Source: an uncultured Aquimarina sp. | Lineage (GTDB): Bacteria > Bacteroidota > Bacteroidia > Flavobacteriales > Flavobacteriaceae | Length of the DNA stretch: 64,000 bases | NCBI RefSeq assembly: GCF_947496855.1 | Contig: NZ_CANMED010000008.1 | Span: 326,509 to 390,508, forward strand | Direction of reading: 5' to 3' | Shown: in pieces, positions 45,407-53,982 of the stretch | How the letters are laid out: each line of letters begins with the position of its first letter | How positions within the stretch are numbered: the stretch's first letter is position 1 | The notes under the pieces: model-generated | Databases searched by the model: none | Told to the model about the DNA's origin: nothing | The model's input: only the letters and a program-made list of their open reading frames with translations | Program-made: the position numbers and the translations under genes

Positions 45407-46273
45407 ATGACTTCCATCAAAACATATAAGCTGACGGATAAAACAGAAAAGCAGATCATTTTTGATATAACAAAAATGGAAGATATTTATGATAAAACTA
45501 GAGGTGAAATTGACACACCACATCGACACGATTTTTATATCATCCTTTTAGTCTCAAAAGCTAAAGGCACTCATATTATCGATTTTAATAAATTCTTACT
45601 TGAAGATTGTCAAGCATTTTTTCTCAGTCCTGGACAAGTACATCAAATTAAGGAAGAACAGAAATCATATGGTTGGGTAATCACATTTTCTAGACAATTT
45701 CTTGCTAAGAACAATATTGATCATCGTTTTATCGAAGACATCAACTTATTTCAGGATTATGGTTACACTCCACCTCTTTCTTTAAATGAAATACAATTAA
45801 AAAAATTGAATACATATAGTTCACAAATTTTTGAAGCATATCATACTTATTCGAAATTTAAAATAGAAGCTGTTGGTGCTTTATTAAAGCTTCTTTTAAT
45901 CTATAGCAATACTATTTGTAACGTTGATAAAAAAAATCCGCAACAACTACATTCAGGTTCTATTATACTTAAAGAATATAAAAATCTTGTAGAAGAACAT
46001 TTTTCGAATTGGCATAAAGTACAGCAATATGCAGAAGTATTGTATGTAACGCCTGATCATCTAAATAGGACTGTAAAATCTCTGATAGGAAAAACTGCTA
46101 AAGAATATTTACAATCCAGAATTATTGTCGCTGCAAAAAGACTTCTAAGTTTTTCGGACAAAACTACTAAGGAAATTGGATATGATTTAGGATTTTCCGA
46201 GCCCGCTAATTTCAGTAACTTCTTTAAAAAATGTACTGGCTTCCCTCCTTCTCAATTCAGACAACCACATTAA
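45407..46273 (+). CDS. AraC-family regulator with cupin-like N-domain
   Basis: A 288-residue regulator. The N-terminal ~140 residues are a cupin-type sensor fold (DTPHRHDFYIILLVSKAKG, FFLSPGQVHQI). The C-terminal ~100 residues hold two helix-turn-helix motifs (WHKVQQYAEVLYVTPDHLNR, then TKEIGYDLGFSEPANFSNFF, KKCTGFPPSQFR), the AraC/XylS signature. It probably activates a nearby gene; the pirin and nitroreductase genes follow on the same strand. The effector is unknown. Confidence 0.9.
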   Translation: MTSIKTYKLTDKTEKQIIFDITKMEDIYDKTRGEIDTPHRHDFYIILLVSKAKGTHIIDFNKFLLEDCQAFFLSPGQVHQIKEEQKSYGWVITFSRQFLAKNNIDHRFIEDINLFQDYGYTPPLSLNEIQLKKLNTYSSQIFEAYHTYSKFKIEAVGALLKLLLIYSNTICNVDKKNPQQLHSGSIILKEYKNLVEEHFSNWHKVQQYAEVLYVTPDHLNRTVKSLIGKTAKEYLQSRIIVAAKRLLSFSDKTTKEIGYDLGFSEPANFSNFFKKCTGFPPSQFRQPH

Positions 46274-46368
46274 ACATCGGATTTTTATAACATTCTTCCG
46301 TATTATTATATTTTAGATCATTGTCTAAAAATCGAACTTTGTATTCAAATATAAAGAAAGGATATATT

Positions 46369-47082
46369 ATGAAAACGGTAATGCATAAATCAGATACCCG
46401 AGGAGAAGCTAATTTTGGATGGTTGAACTCTTATCATTCTTTTAGCTTCGGAAATTATTACAATCCAGAAAGAATGAATTTTGGTGCATTAAGAGTGCTT
46501 AACGATGATACAGTATCATCAGGGATGGGATTTGGTAAACATCCTCATGACAATATGGAGATTATATCAATTCCTTTAGAAGGTGATCTAGAGCACAAGG
46601 ATAGTATGGGTAATACAACCATCATCAAACAAGGAGATATACAAGTAATGAGCGCTGGAAAAGGTGTCTTTCATAGCGAGTATAATAAAAATTCGGATAA
46701 GGAAGTAAAGTTTTTACAAATATGGGTAACTCCTAATAAGAAAAATGTAGCTCCCAGATATGATCAGATTACAATAGAGAATAAAAATATCAAAAATGAA
46801 TTGTATCAAATCCTGTCTCCCAATCCAGATGACAATGGAGTTTGGATTCATCAGGATGCTTGGTTTCATCTAGGTGAGCTAGAAGATGGCAATAAGCAAA
46901 CCTATACATTAAAAAATAAAAAAAACGGAGTCTATGTTTTTGTTTTACAAGGAAGTGTTACTATCGAAGATAATTTCTTAGAAAAAAGAGATGGATTAGG
47001 CATCTGGGATGTAGAAAGAATTAAAATTAAATCTAACGGAGCTTCTAAAATATTACTTATGGAAATTCCAATTACACTATAA
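46369..47082 (+). CDS. Pirin family protein (quercetinase-like)
   Basis: A 237-residue protein with the N-terminal pirin cupin. The start is ATG 46369, chosen because AGAAAGGA ends a few bases upstream and the frame's TTG extension (46321) has no family support. Metal ligands H58, H60 (KHPHDNMEI), H102 and E104 (FHSEY) all match pirin's quercetinase site. The C-terminal cupin half (GVYVFVLQGSVTIED) is also present. Bacterial pirins cleave flavonols or regulate metabolism as redox switches. It lies between the AraC and a nitroreductase gene. Confidence 0.92.
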   Translation: MKTVMHKSDTRGEANFGWLNSYHSFSFGNYYNPERMNFGALRVLNDDTVSSGMGFGKHPHDNMEIISIPLEGDLEHKDSMGNTTIIKQGDIQVMSAGKGVFHSEYNKNSDKEVKFLQIWVTPNKKNVAPRYDQITIENKNIKNELYQILSPNPDDNGVWIHQDAWFHLGELEDGNKQTYTLKNKKNGVYVFVLQGSVTIEDNFLEKRDGLGIWDVERIKIKSNGASKILLMEIPITL

Positions 47083-47093
47083 ATCATATTCAT

Positions 47094-47723
47094 ATGGAAC
47101 TATTAAAAAATTTAGAATGGCGTTATGCCACTAAGAAGTTTAACCCTAACAAAAGGATTTCTGAATCTGACCTTGAAAAAATTAAGCAAGCTATTTCATT
47201 ATCCGCCTCTTCCTATGGACTACAGGCGTACAAAGTTTTGATTATAGAAGATCCTGAGATTCGTAAGCAATTACTGCCAAAATCTTGGGGGCAGTCTCAA
47301 ATTGTAGATGCATCGCAATTGATTGTATTTTGTAATTACTTAAACGTGAATGATAAAGTAATTGATGACTATTTAAAATTAAAAGGAGCTATACAGGATT
47401 TAAGTTCAGATGACCTAAAAGGATATGGTGATTTTATGAAGTCCAAAATTACTAAATTCAGCGATGAAGCAGTAAAATCTTGGACCACTAAGCAAACTTA
47501 TATAGGTTTAGGCAACCTACTTGTTGCCTGTGCGGAACTTAAAATTGACGCATGCCCGATGGAAGGTTTTGAATCAGAAGCCTATAATGACATATTAGAT
47601 TTATCCGAAAAAGGTTTATCCGCTGCAGTAATTGCAACAATTGGGTACCGATCTGAAGAAGATTTAGCTCAACATAATAAAAAAGTGCGAAAACCTATCA
47701 ATGAGCTATTCGAAACTATATAA
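47094..47723 (+). CDS. NAD(P)H-dependent nitroreductase-family oxidoreductase (paralog)
   Basis: A 209-residue nitroreductase with the same layout as the 32425-33024 product: WRYATKKFNPNKRI, ASSYGLQAYKVLI, TYIGLGNLLVACAELKIDACPMEG, TIGYRSEEDL. FMN-dependent reduction of nitro, quinone or similar acceptors. It starts 11 bp after the pirin stop, so AraC-pirin-nitroreductase probably form one regulated unit. A strong terminator (47749-47778) follows. Confidence 0.9.
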   Translation: MELLKNLEWRYATKKFNPNKRISESDLEKIKQAISLSASSYGLQAYKVLIIEDPEIRKQLLPKSWGQSQIVDASQLIVFCNYLNVNDKVIDDYLKLKGAIQDLSSDDLKGYGDFMKSKITKFSDEAVKSWTTKQTYIGLGNLLVACAELKIDACPMEGFESEAYNDILDLSEKGLSAAVIATIGYRSEEDLAQHNKKVRKPINELFETI

Positions 47724-47748
47724 ATACGAACTCTAATATCAACATAAG

Positions 47749-47778
47749 GAGACTTGAAAACTATTAAAATCAAGTCTC
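47749..47778 (+). terminator. Terminator after nitroreductase gene
   Basis: Arms GAGACTTGA (47749-47757) and TCAAGTCTC (47770-47778), perfect 9-bp, then a T-run to 47783. Confidence 0.85.
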
Positions 47779-48121
47779 TTTTTCTATATCCTATAATAGA
47801 TAAAAAAATGTTTCAAACTCATTTATTAGATTACAATCAATTTACCATCTCTTTTTTATAGAAAATTATCAAAATAGAGTTTTCAACCTCTAATATTACC
47901 AAATTGTTAAGTTTATAATGTATTAGATAAAAATAGCAATAAATATATTTCAATGAAAACGTAAAAATAATACATTCAAACAACTCATTATTTCATAACG
48001 TTATTAATATCTCATCCCTTGCCTTTCCTGAGTTACGAAAATCTCAAGTTATCATTTCTTTTAATTATAGAACAAAAACAACCATCACCTTAAATTAAGA
48101 ATTTCGTATCTCTTTTTTAAA

Positions 48122-48289
48122 TATTTTTGCGCCCGAATAAAATTAAATTAAAAATAAAGCGTTTAACATAAAACTTTGTCCCTTAATAAAATAAAGAAAT
48201 AAAGTTCTCTCTTATATTAGAATTAGCCAAAAAATCTAAAGAGTATTACGCAATAGAATCGAGGATCGTTATGGTCCTCGATTTTTTTT
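48122..48289 (+). ncRNA. Candidate small transcript without ORF
   Basis: TATTTTTG (48122-48129) followed by CGCCCG looks like the -7 region at 44415 (TACATTTGCACCCG), with a CTCTTTTTTTAAA-type leader before both. An 11-bp stem (48257-48283; AATCGAGGATC/GGTCCTCGATT with one G-U) plus a T8 run closes the unit about 130 nt later. The 3' part TTAGAATTAGC also occurs at 44881-44891 just after the small lipoprotein ORF. No ATG-initiated ORF of note lies between. It may be a small RNA or the remnant of a lipoprotein unit. Confidence 0.5.
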
Positions 48290-48603
48290 ATCCTTAAAGT
48301 AAATTAGAAATACAGATAGCATAAAAACCCAATTCTATCATAAGGTAATCTTAATAGCAGCCTTCAAATTAAAATACATACTAAAAAATAGTTTTTTGTA
48401 GTCATTATAAACGCAGAAATTTCTAGTAAAACACCTAAATAAATAAGCTGAGTACGTGTTCGCTTCTCCACTTAAAATTTTTAAGTATTACAGTTATATA
48501 AGTTTTCTAAGTAATACCAAAAATTTAGATTATGAACACATAACAAAACTCTTTTAAAAGCTTAAATCTTTAACAAATTTTAAAAAAACATTCATTGAAC
48601 ACT

Positions 48604-48628
48604 AGCTACTTTTTACAGAAAAGTAGCT
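48604..48628 (+). terminator. Orphan terminator hairpin
   Basis: Arms AGCTACTTTT (48604-48613) and AAAAGTAGCT (48619-48628), perfect 10-bp, 5-base loop, followed by G and a T-run. No gene precedes it on the plus strand for 880 bp, so an unannotated short transcript may end here. Confidence 0.6.
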
Positions 48629-48847
48629 GTTTTTTACATAAAACCTCTTTTAAACTATATAAGCCTGCTACTATAAATTTATCTTTATATAGTTTCACAT
48701 ACCATAATTGAATTTTAATCTTTATAAAACCAACCAATGTTTAAAGTTATCTTCTTACCTAAAAACTTATTCTAATGATTGCTTAACAAAACTAGTCCAG
48801 GCACCTTATTATAATGAACAAACCTTTAAATCTAACACAAAATCATC

Positions 48848-48967
48848 ATGCTTAAAAAATCTAAAACTATTACGCAAGATCTAAATCAAAGAGTTGACGA
48901 AAACAGATATTTCCAAACTACAAAAGACATCTCTAACCAGCATAAATATTATTTTCAAAAATATTAA
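48848..48967 (+). CDS. Small ORF, 39 aa, uncertain
   Basis: ATG at 48848 opens 39 codons: MLKKSKTITQDLNQRVDENR then FQTTKDISNQHKYYFQ and two more. The MLKK start recalls bacteriocin or RiPP leaders of Bacteroidota (MLKK.../MLKN...), but there is no GG or other cleavage motif, and no processing genes adjoin. Its 5' end carries the repeated string TCTAAA-n-TATTACGCAA. May be noncoding. Confidence 0.25.
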   Translation: MLKKSKTITQDLNQRVDENRYFQTTKDISNQHKYYFQKY

Positions 48968-49306
48968 TGGTTCTATCAACCATCACAACGAATTTAATAA
49001 AAGAACCTAGCAAGTAGTGCTACTCACTATATAAAAAGACTAAAGTTCAAGTAATTATCTTAAGAAACTTAAAACTATACATTCCTAATTTTATATTATT
49101 TCTAAAATTTATTAACCAATAGAAATGGTATCAAGCTTTATTTATTTGGAAATAGTGCACTAGCCATATGTTACACTAGTTTCTTTACTCTTCTTTGGAT
49201 CTAGCTATTACTTTCTCAAACATAGCTATAAAAAGTTATGCTGTGTTGAATCATAAAATTATTTAAACAACCAATTTAAAATTTTAATTTATAAACACTA
49301 ATCATT

Positions 49307-51337
49307 ATGTTACACAAACTTTCTATTCTTAAGCTTTTCATAAGCTTTAACTTACTTTTTTTGTTGATGATATCAACAAAAACTATGGCTCAACAGCCTT
49401 CAAAAAAAAATATAGGTAAATATTTAACAGGTACTTACTACAGGAATTATGATACTAAGAGTCCCGACAGAAGTCATAATAACCGTGATGAATTTAGATC
49501 TATAGATGGCTCTAACAACAACATTAAACCACAAAGAAGAAGTTGGGGTGCTGCAAATAGTATTTTTTATCGAGAATTATCATCAAACTATGGCTCTGAA
49601 AACCAAAATGGTGCTTTAAATGATGATAATCGTCCTTCTGCAAGAGAAATTTCTAATCTGGTTTGTGACGAACCCGTTACTCAGTTCAACACACTAGGTA
49701 TTAACACCATGCATTACTTTTGGGGACAATTTATCGATCATGATATGACTGTAACACCTACAGGTGAAACGGAATACGTGCCTATAGAACTTCCTCAGGA
49801 TGAGGAGTTATTTACTGTGGATATTCCTTTTTTTAGAAGTGAATATATTACGGTAAATTCTCAAAGAGAACAGTTTAATGGTAATACTGCATATCTAGAC
49901 GCATCTATGGTATATGGATCAGATAAAGAACGTGCAGATTGGCTTCGAACTTTTGAGGGCGGAAAGCTAAAGATGTCTGAAGATGATTATTTACCATTTA
50001 ACACCTTAACTAGTGAACGTAATGGCGAAATCGATCCTGAAGCTCCTTTTATGGATGACGATGAAGGAGGAACAGTTAAAGTTTTCGTAGCAGGGGATCA
50101 ACGAGCTTCAGAAAATACAATTTTGACCTCTTTACAGGTAGTCTTTTTAAGAGAGCATAATAGAATCTGTGATGAATTACTTTCTAAAGGTTATACAGAT
50201 GATGAAAAAATATATCAAATAGCAAGAAAAGAAGTAGGAGCTATCATACAGGCTATAACTTATAGAGAGTACCTACCTGCTTTAGGAATAGAGTTACCAA
50301 AATATAGAAGATATAAGAGTTCTGTACGGCCTGATATTATGAACACATTTGCAGCAGCTTCTTTTAGAATCGGACATACGCAAGTATCCGATGATGTAGT
50401 AGTGGTAGATAATGATTGTGAAGAAGTAGGGCCAGGAGAGTTTGAATTAGTAGAAGCTTTCTTTAATACAGACCTTTTTTTGGAATATGGTCCGGAAACT
50501 TTTTTGAAAGGAGCTACTGTACACAGGCTTTATAAAACAGATACCAAAATTAATGATGTGTTACGAGACTTCTTATTTGGTAATGTAACTGATGAAATTC
50601 GTTTTGGATTGGATCTTGGTAGTATCAATATCCAAAGAGGAAGAGATCATGGGTTACCTGATTATAACACTGCAAGAAAACACTATACCGGTAGAAGAGC
50701 TAGAAGGTTTTCTGATATTTCCTCTAATGACACCGTTGCAAGAAATCTAGAGTCCTTATATAATGACATCGACCATATTGATCTTTGGGTAGGTCTTCTA
50801 TCAGAAGACGAAATAGAAGGGAAATTAATAGGCCGCACCATGTCAGCTATGCTATCTAAACAATTCACTAACCTAAGAGATGGTGATTATTATTATTATG
50901 AAAACGATCCTTTCTTTTCTAGATCAGACAGAAGAAGAATCCAAAGAACATCATTAACAGATATTATCCATAGAAACACTTCTCTAACTAGCTTATTCGA
51001 TGATGCTTTTGAACTTGATTTATGTTTTGGTGATGGAGTTCCTGAAGACAGAAAAGCGATCAACAGTGTAAAAGTATTAGCAAGCGAAGAGAATATAAAG
51101 CAAGTAATCTATCCTAGTCTTGTGAAAGATATAATCAATATATCCTTTAATGAAACTTTTGAAAATGGAATCATTGAAATTTATTCCCTTACAGGTTCAC
51201 TTATTAAAACAAAACATATTGGCGGAACTTTAAAAACTCACCAACTAGATTTAAGTAATTTTAAATCTGGAATATACATTGTAAAAACAAAAACAGATAA
51301 ACACACAGCGCTGGTTACCAAAATAGTCAAATTGTAA
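49307..51337 (+). CDS. Secreted animal-type haem peroxidase with T9SS signal
   Basis: A 676-residue protein. Signal peptide 1-29 (ending KTMAQQ). The distal-haem motif QFIDHDMT has D144/H145; REHNRICDELL supplies helix residues of the peroxidase-cyclooxygenase superfamily; the proximal histidine is H357 in SFRIGHTQVSDD. NIQRGRDHGLPDYN is the hallmark post-proximal helix. The last ~80 residues (VIYPSLVKDIINISFNETFE...) end in a T9SS type A sorting domain. The enzyme would be exported to the cell surface and use H2O2 to oxidise an unknown donor or halide. Full length for the group. Confidence 0.9.
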   Translation: MLHKLSILKLFISFNLLFLLMISTKTMAQQPSKKNIGKYLTGTYYRNYDTKSPDRSHNNRDEFRSIDGSNNNIKPQRRSWGAANSIFYRELSSNYGSENQNGALNDDNRPSAREISNLVCDEPVTQFNTLGINTMHYFWGQFIDHDMTVTPTGETEYVPIELPQDEELFTVDIPFFRSEYITVNSQREQFNGNTAYLDASMVYGSDKERADWLRTFEGGKLKMSEDDYLPFNTLTSERNGEIDPEAPFMDDDEGGTVKVFVAGDQRASENTILTSLQVVFLREHNRICDELLSKGYTDDEKIYQIARKEVGAIIQAITYREYLPALGIELPKYRRYKSSVRPDIMNTFAAASFRIGHTQVSDDVVVVDNDCEEVGPGEFELVEAFFNTDLFLEYGPETFLKGATVHRLYKTDTKINDVLRDFLFGNVTDEIRFGLDLGSINIQRGRDHGLPDYNTARKHYTGRRARRFSDISSNDTVARNLESLYNDIDHIDLWVGLLSEDEIEGKLIGRTMSAMLSKQFTNLRDGDYYYYENDPFFSRSDRRRIQRTSLTDIIHRNTSLTSLFDDAFELDLCFGDGVPEDRKAINSVKVLASEENIKQVIYPSLVKDIINISFNETFENGIIEIYSLTGSLIKTKHIGGTLKTHQLDLSNFKSGIYIVKTKTDKHTALVTKIVKL

Positions 51338-51375
51338 AATTTAACTGACAGATTGGAATACGGTTATTTCTATAT

Positions 51376-51415
51376 ACAAAGAGATCGAACTTAGAAAAAT
51401 ATTCGATCTCTTTGT
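51376..51415. terminator. Bidirectional terminator between peroxidase and rimO
   Basis: Perfect 14-bp arms (51376-51389 ACAAAGAGATCGAA and 51402-51415 TTCGATCTCTTTGT) with a 12-base loop; T-run follows on plus, partial on minus. Shared by the convergent genes. Confidence 0.9.
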
Positions 51416-51424
51416 TTTTTTATA

Positions 51425-52726
51425 TTAAATCACTTCACCATATAGATCAAAATCCTCGGCTTCATATATTTTGACAGTAGTATATTCTCCAGTTTTTAAA
51501 TAAAACTTAGAAGCATCAACTAACACCTCGTTATCTACATCAGGAGAGTCAAACTCTGTTCTACCTATAAAATAAGGCCCTTCTTTTCTATCAATAACCA
51601 CCTTAAATTCTTGTCCTATTTTCTGTTGATTCAGTTCCCAAGAGATTTGCGATTGTATTTCCATGATCTCGTTAGCACGATCCATTTTCACTTCTTCTGG
51701 AACATCATCCTCTAAGTTATAAGCGTGTGTATTTTCTTCATGAGAATAGGTAAAACATCCAAGACGTTCAAAACGCATTTCTTTTACCCAGTCTCTTAGT
51801 GTTTCGAAATCTTCTTGTGTTTCCCCTGGATACCCAACAATTAATGTAGTTCGAATTGTCATTTCCGGTACTGCTGCTCTAAACTCATTAAGAAGCTTAG
51901 TAGTTTTTGCTTTCGTAGTACCTCGACGCATTGACTTAAGAATTGGATCCGCTATATGCTGTAATGGAATATCGATATAATTACATATTTTAGGCTCTTG
52001 CTTCATTACTTCTAATACTTCCATCGGAAATCCTGTAGGAAATGCATAATGTAAACGTATCCATTCTATTCCATCTACTTTTACTAACTCTCGAAGTAAA
52101 TCTGCCAACTTTCTTTCCTTATAAATATCAAGTCCGTAATAGGTTAAATCTTGAGCAATCAGTACTAGTTCTTTTACACCGTTAGCTGCTAATTTTTCTG
52201 CTTCTGTTACCAATTCTTCAATCGGTGTAGATTTATGTTTCCCTCTCATTATTGGAATTGCACAAAAAGAACAAGGTCGATCACAACCTTCTGCTATTTT
52301 TAAATACGCATAATTTTTAGGAGTTGTAGTTAATCTTTCTCCTATTAATTCGTGTTTATAATCAGCTCCCAATGCTTTTAATAAGCCAGGTAGTTCTGTG
52401 GTGCCAAAATATTGATCCACGTTAGGAATTTCTTTCTGCAAATCTGGCTTATATCTTTCCGACAAACAACCAGTAACAAAAACTTTATCTACTATACCCT
52501 GATCTTTTTTCTGTACATATTCCAAAATAGTATTTACAGACTCTTCTTTGGCATTCGCAATAAAACCACAAGTATTAATAACTACAACATTTCCTTCTTC
52601 TTCATGAACCACTTCTTTATTGTTCGCTTTCAGTTGTCCCATAAGAACCTCACTGTCATACACATTCTTACTACAACCTAGTGTAACTACATTGATCTTA
52701 TTTTTCTTTAAAGTCTTTGTTCTCAT
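51425..52726 (-). CDS. rimO: Ribosomal protein S12 methylthiotransferase
   Basis: A 433-residue radical-SAM methylthiotransferase that modifies Asp-89 of ribosomal protein S12. The N-terminal UPF0004 cluster cysteines are C18 (TLGCSKN), C53 (NTCGF) and C87 (TGCLSER). The radical-SAM motif CxxxCxxC is C148-C152-C155 in EGCDRPCSFCAIP, with GHKSTP-like RGKHKSTPIEE nearby. The C-terminal TRAM domain includes KVVIDRKEGPYFIGRTEFDSP. Full length. Confidence 0.96.
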   Translation of the reverse strand: MRTKTLKKNKINVVTLGCSKNVYDSEVLMGQLKANNKEVVHEEEGNVVVINTCGFIANAKEESVNTILEYVQKKDQGIVDKVFVTGCLSERYKPDLQKEIPNVDQYFGTTELPGLLKALGADYKHELIGERLTTTPKNYAYLKIAEGCDRPCSFCAIPIMRGKHKSTPIEELVTEAEKLAANGVKELVLIAQDLTYYGLDIYKERKLADLLRELVKVDGIEWIRLHYAFPTGFPMEVLEVMKQEPKICNYIDIPLQHIADPILKSMRRGTTKAKTTKLLNEFRAAVPEMTIRTTLIVGYPGETQEDFETLRDWVKEMRFERLGCFTYSHEENTHAYNLEDDVPEEVKMDRANEIMEIQSQISWELNQQKIGQEFKVVIDRKEGPYFIGRTEFDSPDVDNEVLVDASKFYLKTGEYTTVKIYEAEDFDLYGEVI

Positions 52727-52869
52727 ATCTTCCGGATAAAGGTTTGCAAAGATACAATGAATAACTAAAGTTTAGCACATAATTACCAATAACTCTAGCT
52801 GTTAAAAAAAAAGAAAATATTTAAACCTTTTGTATATTGTATTGTCTAAATCTACATAAGCCCCAATGC

Positions 52870-53982
52870 ATGAGAAATTTTATAACTCCATTTCTATTTT
52901 TTCTTCTTAGTTTCATCTTTTCTTGTTCTGAGGATGTAAATGAAGCTATCGAAGATGCGGTCATTATATATCCTAACCCTGATCAAAACGAGTTATATTT
53001 CCCTCCTGTTACTTCTGAAGAATGGGAAACCATAACTATTACTAACTTGGGATGGAATACCGCAGCAGAACAAACTCTTTATAATTTCCTGGAAGAAAAA
53101 GACACCAAAGCTTTTATCATTCTTAAAAATGGAAAAATTGTAGTAGAAAAATACTTTAATGGAGGTTCTGTATCCGATAACAATCCTTGGTATTCTGCAG
53201 GAAAAACATTGACTGCTTTTACTGTCGGATTGGCACAACAAGAGGGGTTACTGGACATTAATGAATCTTCTGCAACATACCTAGGAACTCAATGGGCAAA
53301 CATCGCAACAGATCAGGAACAAGCAATTACAGTCAGAAACCATTTAACGATGACTACAGGCTTAGATTACACTAATATTCTTTTGCAAAATTGTATTAAT
53401 TTTGATTGTCTTACGTATCTTAATGAACCAGGGAGTTTTTGGTATTATCATAACGCAGCCTACACACTACTGACAGATATCGTTGCTGAAGCTGTAAACA
53501 CAGATTACAATTCCTATTTTGACACTAAGCTAAAAAGCAAAATTGGAATGAATGGAACATGGGTAAATATTGGATACACTAACATTTATTATAGCACAGC
53601 TAGAAGCATGGCTCGTTTTGGGCTATTAAATCTTAACAAAGGAACTTGGAATAATACTCAAATTCTTACGGATCAAAACTACTTTACCCAAATGATTACT
53701 ACTTCACAAAACCTAAATCAATCTTATGGATATTTATGGTGGTTAAATGGCAAATCGAATTTTAGAGCACCTGCATTCGAAAATGAATTTTCAGGTGAGT
53801 TGATACCAGCTGCTCCTGATGACCTCATAGCAGGTTTAGGCAAAAATGATCAAAAACTATATATAGTACCCAGTAAGAATTTAGTTATTATCAGAATGGG
53901 TGATGATACTGGACAGGCGTTACTGGGCCCATCAAGTTTTGACAATGATCTTTGGATAAAAATTAATGCGCTTATTAATTAA
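52870..53982 (+). CDS. Beta-lactamase-fold serine hydrolase, lipoprotein
   Basis: A 370-residue protein from ATG 52870 (the ORF extends to 52837, but the lipobox leader MRNFITPFLFFLLSFIFSC starts here). Lipid-anchored at Cys19. The beta-lactamase/PBP-like catalytic set is S109-x-x-K112 in WYSAGKTL, and Y193-H-N195 in WYYHNAAYTL; the third motif (KTG-like) is not clear. Likely an esterase, penicillin-binding-like or amide hydrolase on the periplasmic face. It is convergent with the amidase gene and the two stops overlap by 4 bp. Confidence 0.88.
   Translation: MRNFITPFLFFLLSFIFSCSEDVNEAIEDAVIIYPNPDQNELYFPPVTSEEWETITITNLGWNTAAEQTLYNFLEEKDTKAFIILKNGKIVVEKYFNGGSVSDNNPWYSAGKTLTAFTVGLAQQEGLLDINESSATYLGTQWANIATDQEQAITVRNHLTMTTGLDYTNILLQNCINFDCLTYLNEPGSFWYYHNAAYTLLTDIVAEAVNTDYNSYFDTKLKSKIGMNGTWVNIGYTNIYYSTARSMARFGLLNLNKGTWNNTQILTDQNYFTQMITTSQNLNQSYGYLWWLNGKSNFRAPAFENEFSGELIPAAPDDLIAGLGKNDQKLYIVPSKNLVIIRMGDDTGQALLGPSSFDNDLWIKINALIN

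Larger units (their letters stand above)
47724..49306. other. 1.6-kb gene-poor region with small-transcript candidates
   Basis: After the terminator of the pirin/nitroreductase unit I see a -7 element at 48122-48129 and a terminator at 48257-48283 with no ORF between them, another terminator-like hairpin at 48604-48628, and a 39-codon ORF at 48848-48967. Two similar strings, AAAAAATCTAAA followed within 2-3 bases by TATTACGCAA, occur near 48228 and 48853. No tRNA or IS. Details in separate entries. Confidence 0.5.

Noticed and set aside
48848-48967. A RiPP or bacteriocin precursor
   Set aside because: No cleavage motif, no modification or export genes nearby; kept only as an uncertain small ORF.
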